A model generated the notes under the pieces. The model saw only the letters and a list, made by a program, of their open reading frames with translations. It made no database searches and was not told the origin of the DNA. A DNA stretch of 64,000 nucleotides from Bacteroidota bacterium (GTDB taxonomy: Bacteria > Bacteroidota > Bacteroidia > Bacteroidales > Paludibacteraceae): assembly GCA_017860345.1 (NCBI GenBank), contig JAFNAV010000005.1, positions 1 through 64,000 on the forward strand, written 5' to 3'. Both the position numbers and the translations under genes were made by a program. Below are positions 10,337-19,861 of this stretch, in pieces. Numbering within the stretch: position 1 is the first letter of the stretch; every line of letters starts with the position of its first letter.

Positions 10337-13300
10337 ATGGCTTTTAAAAACGATAATAAGCTAAAGACTAATTTTAATAAAATTTCTATCGGATTAGCAT
10401 CACCCGAAGAAATTCTGAAATTATCAAGCGGCGAGGTGCTCAAACCCGAAACAATCAACTATCGTACATACAAACCTGAACGTGACGGTTTGTTTTGCGA
10501 GCGCATTTTTGGTCCTACCAAAGACTTTGAATGTCATTGCGGTAAATACAAACGTATTCGCTACAAAGGCATTGTTTGCGACCGTTGCGGTGTAGAGGTT
10601 ACAGAAAAGAAAGTTCGTCGCGAACGCATGGGACACATCCAGTTAGTTGTGCCCGTAGCTCATATATGGTATTTCCGTTCGTTGCCTAATAAAATAGGTT
10701 ATCTGCTCGGTATGCCTACCAAAAAACTCGATGCTATTATCTATTACGAAAAATATGTAATCATTCAGTCCGGAGTTCTGGATAATGGTGAAAATATCGT
10801 AAATGGAGAATTACTTTCAGAAGAAGAATATCTGGACTTAATGGACTCATTACCACGCGAAAATCAGTTGCTCGACGATTCAGATCCGAACAAGTTTATC
10901 GCCAAAATGGGTGCTGATGCCATTTATGATCTTCTTACCCGTTTGGATTTAGATACCTTATCATACGATTTACGCCACAGAGCTAATAACGACACATCGC
11001 AGCAACGTAAAAACGAAGCCTTGAAACGTCTTCAAATTGTTGAATCGTTCCGTGCTTCGAAAATGCGCAATAAACCTGAATGGATGATTGTAAAAATCGT
11101 TCCGGTTATTCCGCCCGAATTACGCCCGTTGGTTCCGCTGGATGGTGGCCGTTTTGCCACATCGGATTTGAACGACCTTTATCGTCGTGTGATTATCCGC
11201 AACAACCGTCTGAAACGATTGATCGAAATTAAGGCTCCGGAAGTAATTCTTCGTAATGAAAAACGTATGCTTCAGGAAGCTGTGGACTCACTGTTCGACA
11301 ACTCCCGTAAATCGAGTGCAGTAAAAACAGATGCCAATCGTCCATTAAAATCACTTTCAGATTCGCTGAAAGGTAAACAAGGACGTTTCCGTCAGAACCT
11401 GCTTGGTAAACGTGTTGACTACTCTGCCCGTTCGGTAATTGTTGTAGGTCCTGAGCTCAAAATGCACGAGTGTGGTTTGCCAAAAGATATGGCAGCCGAA
11501 CTCTTCAAACCATTTGTAATACGCAAACTGATTGAACGCGGCATTGTAAAAACAGTAAAATCGGCTAAAAAAATAGTTGACCGCAAAGACCCTGTGATTT
11601 GGGATATTTTAGAGTACGTGATGAAAGGACATCCCGTATTACTAAACCGTGCCCCAACGCTTCACCGTCTGGGTATTCAGGCTTTCCAGCCCAAAATGAT
11701 TGAAGGAAAAGCTATTCAGCTTCACCCGCTGTCATGTACCGCTTTCAACGCTGACTTTGACGGTGACCAGATGGCTGTTCACCTTCCGCTTGGCAACGAA
11801 GCCGTACTGGAAGCTCAAATGCTGATGCTTGCTTCGCATAACATCTTGAACCCGGCCAATGGTGCTCCTATTACCGTTCCATCGCAGGACATGGTACTTG
11901 GGTTGTATTATATTACCAAACCACGTACCGGAGCCATGGGTGAAGGTCTTATTTTCTATTCACCGGAAGAAGCTGAAATTGCATACAACGAAAGAAAAGT
12001 TGCACTACACGCCCCTATCAAAGTAAGAACTTATGACATCATTGATGGTGTAAGAAAACTGACCATGATTGAGACAACGGTAGGTCGTATTCTCTTCAAC
12101 AAATGTGTTCCGGCCGAAGTAGGTTATATCAATGAACTCCTATCCAAGAAATCGTTGCGCGATATTATCGGTAACGTAATTGATATTTGTGGAGTAGCCC
12201 GTACAGCTCAGTTCCTTGACGACATCAAAGATCTTGGTTACTACATGGCATTCAAAGGAGGATTATCGTTTAACCTGGGTGACGTAATTATCCCTGCCGA
12301 AAAAGAAACACTTGTAAAAGAAGGTAACGCTGAGGTAGAGGAAATCCTGAACAACTACAACATGGGTTTCATCACCTTCAACGAACGTTACAACCAGATA
12401 ATCGATACCTGGACGCACATCAACTCCAAACTGTCGAACATTCTGATGAAACAGCTTTCGAGCGACAATCAGGGTTTCAATTCAGTATACATGATGCTTG
12501 ATTCCGGAGCTCGTGGATCTAAAGAACAGATTCGCCAGCTGTCGGGTATGCGTGGTTTGATGGCCAAACCACAGAAATCAGGAGCCGAAGGTGGTCAGAT
12601 TATCGAAAACCCGATTTTGTCGAACTTTAAAGAAGGTCTGTCGGTACTTGAGTACTTTATCTCTACCCACGGTGCTCGTAAAGGTTTGGCGGATACGGCT
12701 CTTAAAACAGCTGATGCCGGTTATCTTACACGTCGTCTTGTAGACGTATCGCAGGATGTTATTATCACCGAAGATGACTGTGGAACGCTACGCGGACTTA
12801 TTGCTACAGAAATGAAGAACAACGAAGAGGTTGTTTCGTCGTTGTACGAACGTATCCTCGGACGTGTTTCTGTTCACGATATTTATCACCCGCTTACCGG
12901 TGAACTGATTGTTTCGTCGGGAGAGCAGATAACTGAATTGCTTGCTAAAAAAATTCAGGAATCGCCTATCGAACGTGTTGAAATACGCTCGGTACTTACC
13001 TGCGAATCGAAAAAAGGGGTATGCGCAAAATGCTATGGACGTAACTTAGCTACCGGTAAAATGGTACATATGGGTGAAGCTGTAGGGGTTATTGCAGCTC
13101 AGTCTATTGGTGAGCCAGGTACTCAGCTTACACTGCGTACATTCCACGTAGGGGGGGTTGCTTCCAACGTTGGTGCAGAATCAAAAATCATACTCCGTTA
13201 CGACGGTCGTCTTGAATTTGACGAATTACGTACGGTTAATGCGCCTGAAAAAGATGCTGAATACGAAGTAGTAGTAAGCCGTTTGGCCGAAATGCGCGTA

Positions 13301-14623
13301 ATCGACACAAATACAGGTATAGTACTTACAACACAAAATATCCCTTACGGATCGAAATTATTTGTAAAAGATGGTGATTTGTGTACAAAAGGACATATCA
13401 TTTGTGAATGGGATCCATTTAACGCTGTAATTATTTCGGAAAACGAAGGTAAGATTGAATTTGAAGATGTGGTTGAAAACCAAACTTTCAAAACTGAAAC
13501 CGACGAAGCTACCGGGCTGAAAGAAAAAATTATCATTGAGTCGAAAGACCGTAACAAGGTACCAAGTGCACACGTACTGGATGCTGCAGGAAATATTCTG
13601 CGCACTTATAACTTACCTGTGGGCGCTCACCTTGTACTTGACAATGGCGATAAGATTAAAACCGGTCAGATGCTCGTTAAGATTCCACGTGCTGTAGGTA
13701 AAGCCGGTGATATCACCGGAGGTCTTCCGCGCGTTACCGAGCTGTTCGAAGCACGTAACCCGTCCAATCCGGCTGTTGTTGCCGAAATTGATGGCGAGGT
13801 TAACTTCGGTAAAATCAAACGTGGTAACCGTGAGCTGAGCGTTACTTCCAAAACTGGTGAAGTTAAGAAGTATATGATTCCGTTATCCAAACAAATACTT
13901 GTACAGGAAAACGACTTTGTACGTGCCGGAACACCATTATCGGACGGAGCTATCACCCCAAGTGATATTCTGATGATTAAAGGTCCTACAGCAGTACAGG
14001 ATTATATAGTAAACGAGGTTCAGGATGTATATCGTCTGCAAGGTGTGAAAATCAATGATAAGCACTTTGAAGTTATTGTACGTCAGATGATGCGTAAAGT
14101 TGAAATACTTGAACAGGGCGATACACGCTTCCTTGAAAAACAAATTGTTGACAAGAATGAGTTCATGGAAGAAAACGACCGCATTTGGGGTAAGAAAGTG
14201 ATTCTCGATTCGGGCGACTCAACCATACTGAAGCCAGGTCAGATTATTACTCCGCGTAAGCTTCGCGACGAAAACAGTATGCTTAAACGCCGTGATATGC
14301 GTTTGGTAGAAACCCGTGATGCAATTCCGGCTACTTCAAACCAAATTCTACAGGGTATAACGCGTGCTGCACTTCAAACAAACAGCTTTATGTCGGCTGC
14401 CTCGTTCCAGGAAACTACCAAAGTACTGAACGATGCTGCTATCAACGGAAAAGTAGACCGTCTGGAAGGTTTGAAAGAAAACGTGATTTGCGGACACCTT
14501 ATTCCGGCTGGTACCGGTCAGCGTGAATTTGACAAAATAGTAGTTTACTCACGCGACGAATATGAGAAGAAAGTGGATACACGACGTGTTATTATCGACA
14601 TGGAAGATACTAACGAAGAGTAA
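10337..14623 (+). CDS. rpoC: DNA-directed RNA polymerase subunit beta'
   Basis: Beta' subunit, carrying the catalytic Mg-binding loop. It has 1428 residues. The N-terminal zinc site ([20 protein letters not shown], about residues 66-85), the NADFDGDQ catalytic motif near residue 471 and the second zinc cluster ([17 protein letters not shown]) are all intact. In many Bacteroidetes rpsL, rpsG and fusA come soon after rpoC; here a convergent carbohydrate gene cluster follows instead. Confidence 0.98.
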   Translation: MAFKNDNKLKTNFNKISIGLASPEEILKLSSGEVLKPETINYRTYKPERDGLFCERIFGPTKDFECHCGKYKRIRYKGIVCDRCGVEVTEKKVRRERMGHIQLVVPVAHIWYFRSLPNKIGYLLGMPTKKLDAIIYYEKYVIIQSGVLDNGENIVNGELLSEEEYLDLMDSLPRENQLLDDSDPNKFIAKMGADAIYDLLTRLDLDTLSYDLRHRANNDTSQQRKNEALKRLQIVESFRASKMRNKPEWMIVKIVPVIPPELRPLVPLDGGRFATSDLNDLYRRVIIRNNRLKRLIEIKAPEVILRNEKRMLQEAVDSLFDNSRKSSAVKTDANRPLKSLSDSLKGKQGRFRQNLLGKRVDYSARSVIVVGPELKMHECGLPKDMAAELFKPFVIRKLIERGIVKTVKSAKKIVDRKDPVIWDILEYVMKGHPVLLNRAPTLHRLGIQAFQPKMIEGKAIQLHPLSCTAFNADFDGDQMAVHLPLGNEAVLEAQMLMLASHNILNPANGAPITVPSQDMVLGLYYITKPRTGAMGEGLIFYSPEEAEIAYNERKVALHAPIKVRTYDIIDGVRKLTMIETTVGRILFNKCVPAEVGYINELLSKKSLRDIIGNVIDICGVARTAQFLDDIKDLGYYMAFKGGLSFNLGDVIIPAEKETLVKEGNAEVEEILNNYNMGFITFNERYNQIIDTWTHINSKLSNILMKQLSSDNQGFNSVYMMLDSGARGSKEQIRQLSGMRGLMAKPQKSGAEGGQIIENPILSNFKEGLSVLEYFISTHGARKGLADTALKTADAGYLTRRLVDVSQDVIITEDDCGTLRGLIATEMKNNEEVVSSLYERILGRVSVHDIYHPLTGELIVSSGEQITELLAKKIQESPIERVEIRSVLTCESKKGVCAKCYGRNLATGKMVHMGEAVGVIAAQSIGEPGTQLTLRTFHVGGVASNVGAESKIILRYDGRLEFDELRTVNAPEKDAEYEVVVSRLAEMRVIDTNTGIVLTTQNIPYGSKLFVKDGDLCTKGHIICEWDPFNAVIISENEGKIEFEDVVENQTFKTETDEATGLKEKIIIESKDRNKVPSAHVLDAAGNILRTYNLPVGAHLVLDNGDKIKTGQMLVKIPRAVGKAGDITGGLPRVTELFEARNPSNPAVVAEIDGEVNFGKIKRGNRELSVTSKTGEVKKYMIPLSKQILVQENDFVRAGTPLSDGAITPSDILMIKGPTAVQDYIVNEVQDVYRLQGVKINDKHFEVIVRQMMRKVEILEQGDTRFLEKQIVDKNEFMEENDRIWGKKVILDSGDSTILKPGQIITPRKLRDENSMLKRRDMRLVETRDAIPATSNQILQGITRAALQTNSFMSAASFQETTKVLNDAAINGKVDRLEGLKENVICGHLIPAGTGQREFDKIVVYSRDEYEKKVDTRRVIIDMEDTNEE

Positions 14624-14641
14624 AACTCCACCTAATATAAG

Positions 14642-14686
14642 CAAACAGGGCTGTCAGAAAAATCTGACAGCCCTGTTTGTTTTATC
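14642..14686. terminator. Strong bidirectional terminator after rpoC
   Basis: A perfect 17-bp stem (14642-14658 with 14663-14679), AAAA loop, followed by TTTTATC. The opposite strand also shows a T-run, so it can end both rpoC and the convergent esterase gene. Confidence 0.93.
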
Positions 14687-14711
14687 ATAAAAAAAGGCGG
14701 AAAATAAATCT

Positions 14712-15410
14712 CTAATTTTTCAACTGATGCTTAAGCATCCAGTTATAAATATCCGACCGGTGAAACAGCCGTTCGACACTTCCGTGAGTACCACCTTTGA
14801 TAACATTGAGAGATATTTCAGCTTTTGGGTTGATTTTTTTTACAGCTTTCATAATTTTCCGCGATTCAGAAATCGGCACCAATCTGTCGGCAGTACCATG
14901 ATGTAACCAGATAGGCACTTTAGCCAGATTTTGCGCATCTAAAGTATTTCCACCACCACAAATAGCTACTGCGGCCGCCACTCTGTCGGGGTACTTTCCG
15001 GCCACTTCCATCGTACCATATCCGCCTAAGCTCATGCCGCAAATGTAAATACGACTGCTGTCGGCCTGCGGATACAACCTCAAAACATAGTCAACCACCT
15101 CCATAACCTTGCCCGCATTCCACGCACCCTGAGCCTGAGGCGCGATGATAAATCCGGGAATTTTTTGACCTCTATTAAGTGCGTAAAGCGCTCCGTAACG
15201 CTTTACACGCTCCAAATTGGTACCGCACAAGCTCCTTCCGTGCAGAAATACAAACACCGGCTGCTTTGTAGCAATAGAGTCGTCGGGAGTATGAATTAAA
15301 AACGAATAAGCCGTTTTTCCTTCAACAGCCGCAATGTTTTGTGCAACTAAAGCAACTGGAAATAAAAAAGTTATAAAAACGACAACAATAGAAATTCGCA
15401 TAAATAACAA
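14712..15410 (-). CDS. Secreted alpha/beta-hydrolase esterase
   Basis: A 232-residue alpha/beta-hydrolase of the feruloyl-esterase/phospholipase-carboxylesterase type. A signal peptide (residues 1-24, ending LVAQ) predicts export. The catalytic triad is readable: Ser127 in GMSLGG, Asp175 in TADRLVP and His209 in GGTHGS; an oxyanion-type HGRS lies at 58. Such enzymes in glycan loci remove acyl groups (feruloyl, acetyl) from polysaccharide side chains. It is last of the minus-strand cluster and 160 bp from the large GH gene. Substrate is not predictable from sequence; a peptidase role is less likely. Confidence 0.8.
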   Translation of the reverse strand: MLFMRISIVVVFITFLFPVALVAQNIAAVEGKTAYSFLIHTPDDSIATKQPVFVFLHGRSLCGTNLERVKRYGALYALNRGQKIPGFIIAPQAQGAWNAGKVMEVVDYVLRLYPQADSSRIYICGMSLGGYGTMEVAGKYPDRVAAAVAICGGGNTLDAQNLAKVPIWLHHGTADRLVPISESRKIMKAVKKINPKAEISLNVIKGGTHGSVERLFHRSDIYNWMLKHQLKN

Positions 15411-15570
15411 GCTAATTTAATATCATAAATAATGGTGAGTTGTAAAATTACCAATTTTGATTGAAAAAAAAGCCTGAAAAATGCAAATGAAATAAAATGA
15501 TGATTAAAAAAAGATTTATTATTAAACCTGAAAAAGATAAAACACAATAATCTGCATTTATTTCCGCAAA

Positions 15571-18500
15571 TTACTGTATCTCCAACGAATCGAAGCTCAG
15601 TCCTGAATTATTGTTGGCACTTACAATTACTTTGTAGTTGCCAGCATTGATGTAGCTACCTGTAGTGGTGCTTATCTGCTTCCATTTTTCGGCTGCTACC
15701 GGAAAGGTTATCTCATCGTTCTTAATCATAGCTCCATTGGGCGCAATAATCTGCAAACGTGCTTTTATTGGCGCAGTACTGGTATTCATATAATTAAAAC
15801 GCAAAGCATAAATCTGAGCCAGTCCGGTGCTGATGTTCCATTGTAACGAACCCTGCGGCGCGATCCTAATACCATCGCGTTTGCGCACATTCACTTTTTC
15901 GGCTCTACCTTTGGCAATCGCTTTCTCGGCTTCATAAATTATGCTTATACGAGCATTTTTATCTTCAGGCAAAAGTTCCTTAGGCATTTTATCAGCTACA
16001 TCTTTTTCGGCAGCTCTCCACGACCAATTGGTTTGAGCCGTTGTGTCGATGTGAATAGTTTTATCAGCCGATGCAATAGCTATAGCAGAAATAAGTGCTT
16101 GTCCGGCCTTAATCTCTGGGAACGAAACTGACAATAAACCATTACGAACTGTAACATACACAACTTTTTTCAGAGCTCCATCATGTCCGCTCTCAGCCCA
16201 AATGTCCAAATCGTCAATCACTACTGAGTCATTCACGGCCACGTCGAAAATACGCAGACCTTCGCAATCGGTTTTTTCGCCACCTCCGGTTCCATGCCAG
16301 GGTTCGGTAAAATAAAGCTCAACACGATACCGCCCATCGGGCACAGGAAACTTATAAGCCAACTTGTGACGCCCAAAGCGGAAATGTCCGAATAAAGACC
16401 AATCGCGGGTTCCGGAAATAGGATCGTTAGTTACCCGCTGACTGGCAAGATAAGGATTAAGTTCGTTGAAATCCGCCGACCATGAGCGCGATAAAGTACT
16501 GTCATCTTTAGTCCAACACTGACCAAATTCATCGGTATAAGCATCACCACCACAATTAACACGATAGAGGTAGTTGTAATCCGAATCACCTTTGATTAAA
16601 GGCCTCGCAAGCTCAGCAAACGATGATTGAGCCGACCACGCATTCCTCTTGTACAATGAGTCGAAATGAGGCGCTTTCTCCAGATTATTCAAGACAATCA
16701 GATCTTCGGCCACAGGTTTGCCCCCGTAATAACCTACAGCACGCAGTACATTGTAACGAATATCCCGGTTTTCCCAAACAAAATGCGTTCCTTTACCATT
16801 GTTTTTCTTACGTCCCAGATATACTGAGTCAGTGGCATCGTTATATAATTTCACGCTATCACAATTGCTGTATACTTCAATATCGGCACGACGACGCTGC
16901 TTAAATCTATCAGGCCATGTATGCGAAACGATGTAAACCATTGGGTCGGCCTGAGGCGATACATAATTAGCCCGATACAAATAATACATATCAGCAGGCT
17001 CCTCCCATGGAGTAGTCAGCCCTTTGAAATTGAACGGACCTACTTTATCTATCATTCGATAAGCTTCGTCGGGTTGGCGACGTCCGGGATTGTCGTGCGA
17101 ACTGAATATCCACAGAAACTGACCGCAAACACTATCCTTGACCGACTCTGCCAAGCGGATCTTTTTTTCGAGCAGCTGACAAGCACGGCTTTCGCTCCAG
17201 GGAGCATTCATATCGAAAGGTGCAGGTTCGGTGTGGAAACCAAGTGTACGCCATGCACCATATTCGCCATTAAGCAGTTGGTTAGGCTGTGCCAGCTCAC
17301 GATCGTATTTTTCAAGTACGCCACTATTGTACGTGCCACTCCAGTTCTGAATTACATCCCAATCGGTTCCGGCGCCTCCATTGCAGGTAGTTACTACACG
17401 CATGTTTCGCGCCATAGGATCCATTTCCCGTATAATTTCAGTACATTCCTGAGCAAAATCGGCAGGTAGCACACTCTCGTTTTGCAAACCCCACATCACG
17501 ATAGATGGTGAGTTTCGTCGCTCTTTAATCCATTGACGCAGTAATGCCTTGAAATTAGTCCGAAACTCAGGAGTATCGTACCAAATATGAGCCGACAGTT
17601 GCGACCAATAAAGCAGTCCCTGACTATCAGCCAACTTCAGATAGTCGAGGTGATGCGGCTGATGCGCATCGCGAAACGCATTAAAACCCGCAGCTTTAAT
17701 TTGTTTGATGCGCGAAGCAATTTGCTCGGGTGAAAAAGCATGCGACTGTCCGAACTGGTGCTCGTATTCACAAACACCATTGATGAACACCGGCTTGTTA
17801 TTCAGCAGAAATCTACCGTCGCCATCGTTACGCTTTACAGGCCAACTGAAAGTCCGGATTCCGTAAGGCGTAGTAATTTCGTCGGTAGTCACATTATTAT
17901 CACGCTTTATCATAGTGGCTAACTGATAAAGGTAAGGTCTATCCGTATTCCATAGAACGGGATTTTTCACCGGCGATACCTGACGGACAACACGCGTTTC
18001 GCCAGCATTAAGTATAATCTTTGTGGATAAGCGAAAAACCGATATTCCATCTTCATTATTAAGTTTGTTTACCAGCTCTACTTCCACTGCCTGCGCCGAA
18101 TAGTTTTTTATTTCAGTATCAATAAATAAGCTATCGGCTTTATCATTATTCCATACATGAACGCCAAAAGGTTCGATACGCACCTTATCGGTAACTTCGA
18201 GTGTTACAGGGCGAAAAATACCCAGTGGTTGTGAACCCTCGCTAAAACCCCACTCCGATGAGCAGCCACCACACACCCAGGGCATATCAGCTATCATTTC
18301 AGGATGTTCGGCCACAACAGTAAGTACATTTCCTGCTCCTGGTTTTATGGCTTTAGTTACATCCAGTGTAAGGGTAGTACGTCCAACCGGATAACGCCCC
18401 AGCTTAATTCCATTTAAAATAAAAGTGCCATAAGTACCTACTCCATCGAAACGCAAAAAATATTGTTTGTTGTCTTCAGCTTTAGGAGCTACAAAAGTTT

Positions 18501-19797
18501 TAGTATAGGTGGCGTTACCATGCAGGTTTCCGTGTGTAAGTTGCCGGTAACCGTAGTAGTCGTCCCAATTGTGAGGAATGTTAACCGTGAGCGTATCCTT
18601 GTCCATCCACGTTTTCCAGCCATCGTTCAGGTTTACAATGGTACGCCTTTGCTTCACTTCGGGTGCAGGAAAGCGGACTTCCGAGCGCCCCATAGGCTTG
18701 CTCGTAGCCACAGCAATACCTCTTTGGTCATATTGATTTACAGCACAATAAAAATGATAAACCACTCCGTTGTGTTTAACCACATAGCTTTTGTGAGCAA
18801 AAAGATTGTCGTAATTTTTGGATGGAGTTATCAAATCCGCTCCTTTCCAGTCGTACCAATGTACAAGATCGTAGCTGCATGCAAAGGTATTGAATGCCTT
18901 ATAATTGCGGTCGGCACGAAAAGCCGAGAAATAGAACATCACATATACATCGCCAAATTTTTGTATGTGCGCATCGCCTGTGATACCCTCTTCGTGAGTA
19001 AAAACCGGATTTCCGGCATACCGTTTCCAATGTTTCATATCTTTGGATAAAGCAATACCGATACGTTCAGCTTTGATATTCGTTTCGGGATGCCGTCCTC
19101 CGGCGTTGTAAAACATAACAAAGGGCGCACCAAGAGTTTTGCTTTTGTCCCAATATATCGTACTTTTATACTGCGTAATATTTTCAAACCATTGAGCATC
19201 CTTATCATCCGGAGTCATTAAGGGTGCAGGAAAAGCCTCCCATTCTGTAGCCGATGTTAATTGTCTTTCGGGTGTAAAAGCCATTCCAATTTTAAGAGGC
19301 CCAGCTTCATACCCCGCGTTAGCACCTCCTATATAAGTCATCCAGTTTTTCTTTTTGTAAGGTAACAGCTCATAGCTTCCACCCCATTCCATATCAGGCA
19401 AAGCCGGAAATCCACCCCGCTGATTCTGATCCCAGGTGCCCTCACGAAACGCAAGCACTTTGCCCTTCACATCCCATTTCAGCAAATCATTGCTTTCGGC
19501 CATCCATGTTTCGTAACCTCTGCCATCGGTACCCGTTTTGCCATTATAAACCACATAAGTCATGTACCATTTACCATCTTTACGAAACACAGTGGGGCAA
19601 TCCACCTTATAATTATTGGTAGTTGGTGCCAGTACAAGACCATATTTATACGGAGTTTTTACCTGATCGTAAATTTCGGCCATGCGCTCCTGTGGCACTT
19701 TGTTTTCGGCGCTTTTTATTTCTGTATAAAGAGGTGTCTTTGCCGAAACCAATGTGGATAACACTACAACGAGAAGAAGAACTTGTTTTTTAATCAT
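15571..19797 (-). CDS. Multidomain glycosidase: GH43/GH117-like propeller + GH2 + malectin
   Basis: A very large secreted enzyme of about 1408 residues from the ATG at 19797 (MIKKQVLLLVVVLSTLVSA signal). Residues about 45-375 resemble a five-bladed propeller glycosidase (DCPTVFRKDGKWYMTYV, and GDAHIQKFGDVYVMFYF). Residues about 385-970 are GH2: sugar-binding jelly roll, then a TIM barrel with acid/base Glu near 770 (GLQNESV) and nucleophile Glu near 844 (LNGEYGAW). A malectin-like carbohydrate-binding domain (YRVNCGGDAYTD, about 1078-1235) and a final beta-sandwich follow. The fusion suggests two linked cleavages on one chain, for example beta-galactoside plus another residue. Alternative: the propeller domain may only bind. 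Family numbers are from motif recall. Confidence 0.8.
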   Translation of the reverse strand: MIKKQVLLLVVVLSTLVSAKTPLYTEIKSAENKVPQERMAEIYDQVKTPYKYGLVLAPTTNNYKVDCPTVFRKDGKWYMTYVVYNGKTGTDGRGYETWMAESNDLLKWDVKGKVLAFREGTWDQNQRGGFPALPDMEWGGSYELLPYKKKNWMTYIGGANAGYEAGPLKIGMAFTPERQLTSATEWEAFPAPLMTPDDKDAQWFENITQYKSTIYWDKSKTLGAPFVMFYNAGGRHPETNIKAERIGIALSKDMKHWKRYAGNPVFTHEEGITGDAHIQKFGDVYVMFYFSAFRADRNYKAFNTFACSYDLVHWYDWKGADLITPSKNYDNLFAHKSYVVKHNGVVYHFYCAVNQYDQRGIAVATSKPMGRSEVRFPAPEVKQRRTIVNLNDGWKTWMDKDTLTVNIPHNWDDYYGYRQLTHGNLHGNATYTKTFVAPKAEDNKQYFLRFDGVGTYGTFILNGIKLGRYPVGRTTLTLDVTKAIKPGAGNVLTVVAEHPEMIADMPWVCGGCSSEWGFSEGSQPLGIFRPVTLEVTDKVRIEPFGVHVWNNDKADSLFIDTEIKNYSAQAVEVELVNKLNNEDGISVFRLSTKIILNAGETRVVRQVSPVKNPVLWNTDRPYLYQLATMIKRDNNVTTDEITTPYGIRTFSWPVKRNDGDGRFLLNNKPVFINGVCEYEHQFGQSHAFSPEQIASRIKQIKAAGFNAFRDAHQPHHLDYLKLADSQGLLYWSQLSAHIWYDTPEFRTNFKALLRQWIKERRNSPSIVMWGLQNESVLPADFAQECTEIIREMDPMARNMRVVTTCNGGAGTDWDVIQNWSGTYNSGVLEKYDRELAQPNQLLNGEYGAWRTLGFHTEPAPFDMNAPWSESRACQLLEKKIRLAESVKDSVCGQFLWIFSSHDNPGRRQPDEAYRMIDKVGPFNFKGLTTPWEEPADMYYLYRANYVSPQADPMVYIVSHTWPDRFKQRRRADIEVYSNCDSVKLYNDATDSVYLGRKKNNGKGTHFVWENRDIRYNVLRAVGYYGGKPVAEDLIVLNNLEKAPHFDSLYKRNAWSAQSSFAELARPLIKGDSDYNYLYRVNCGGDAYTDEFGQCWTKDDSTLSRSWSADFNELNPYLASQRVTNDPISGTRDWSLFGHFRFGRHKLAYKFPVPDGRYRVELYFTEPWHGTGGGEKTDCEGLRIFDVAVNDSVVIDDLDIWAESGHDGALKKVVYVTVRNGLLSVSFPEIKAGQALISAIAIASADKTIHIDTTAQTNWSWRAAEKDVADKMPKELLPEDKNARISIIYEAEKAIAKGRAEKVNVRKRDGIRIAPQGSLQWNISTGLAQIYALRFNYMNTSTAPIKARLQIIAPNGAMIKNDEITFPVAAEKWKQISTTTGSYINAGNYKVIVSANNNSGLSFDSLEIQ

Positions 19798-19861
19798 GGA
19801 TACAAACAATGGAATATCTTATAAAAAATCTTATAACTACGTGATAACAAAACAATCAGAT

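Noticed and set aside
18463-19050. Plus-strand open frame of 195 codons
   Set aside because: Antisense to the conserved propeller domain of the large glycosidase.
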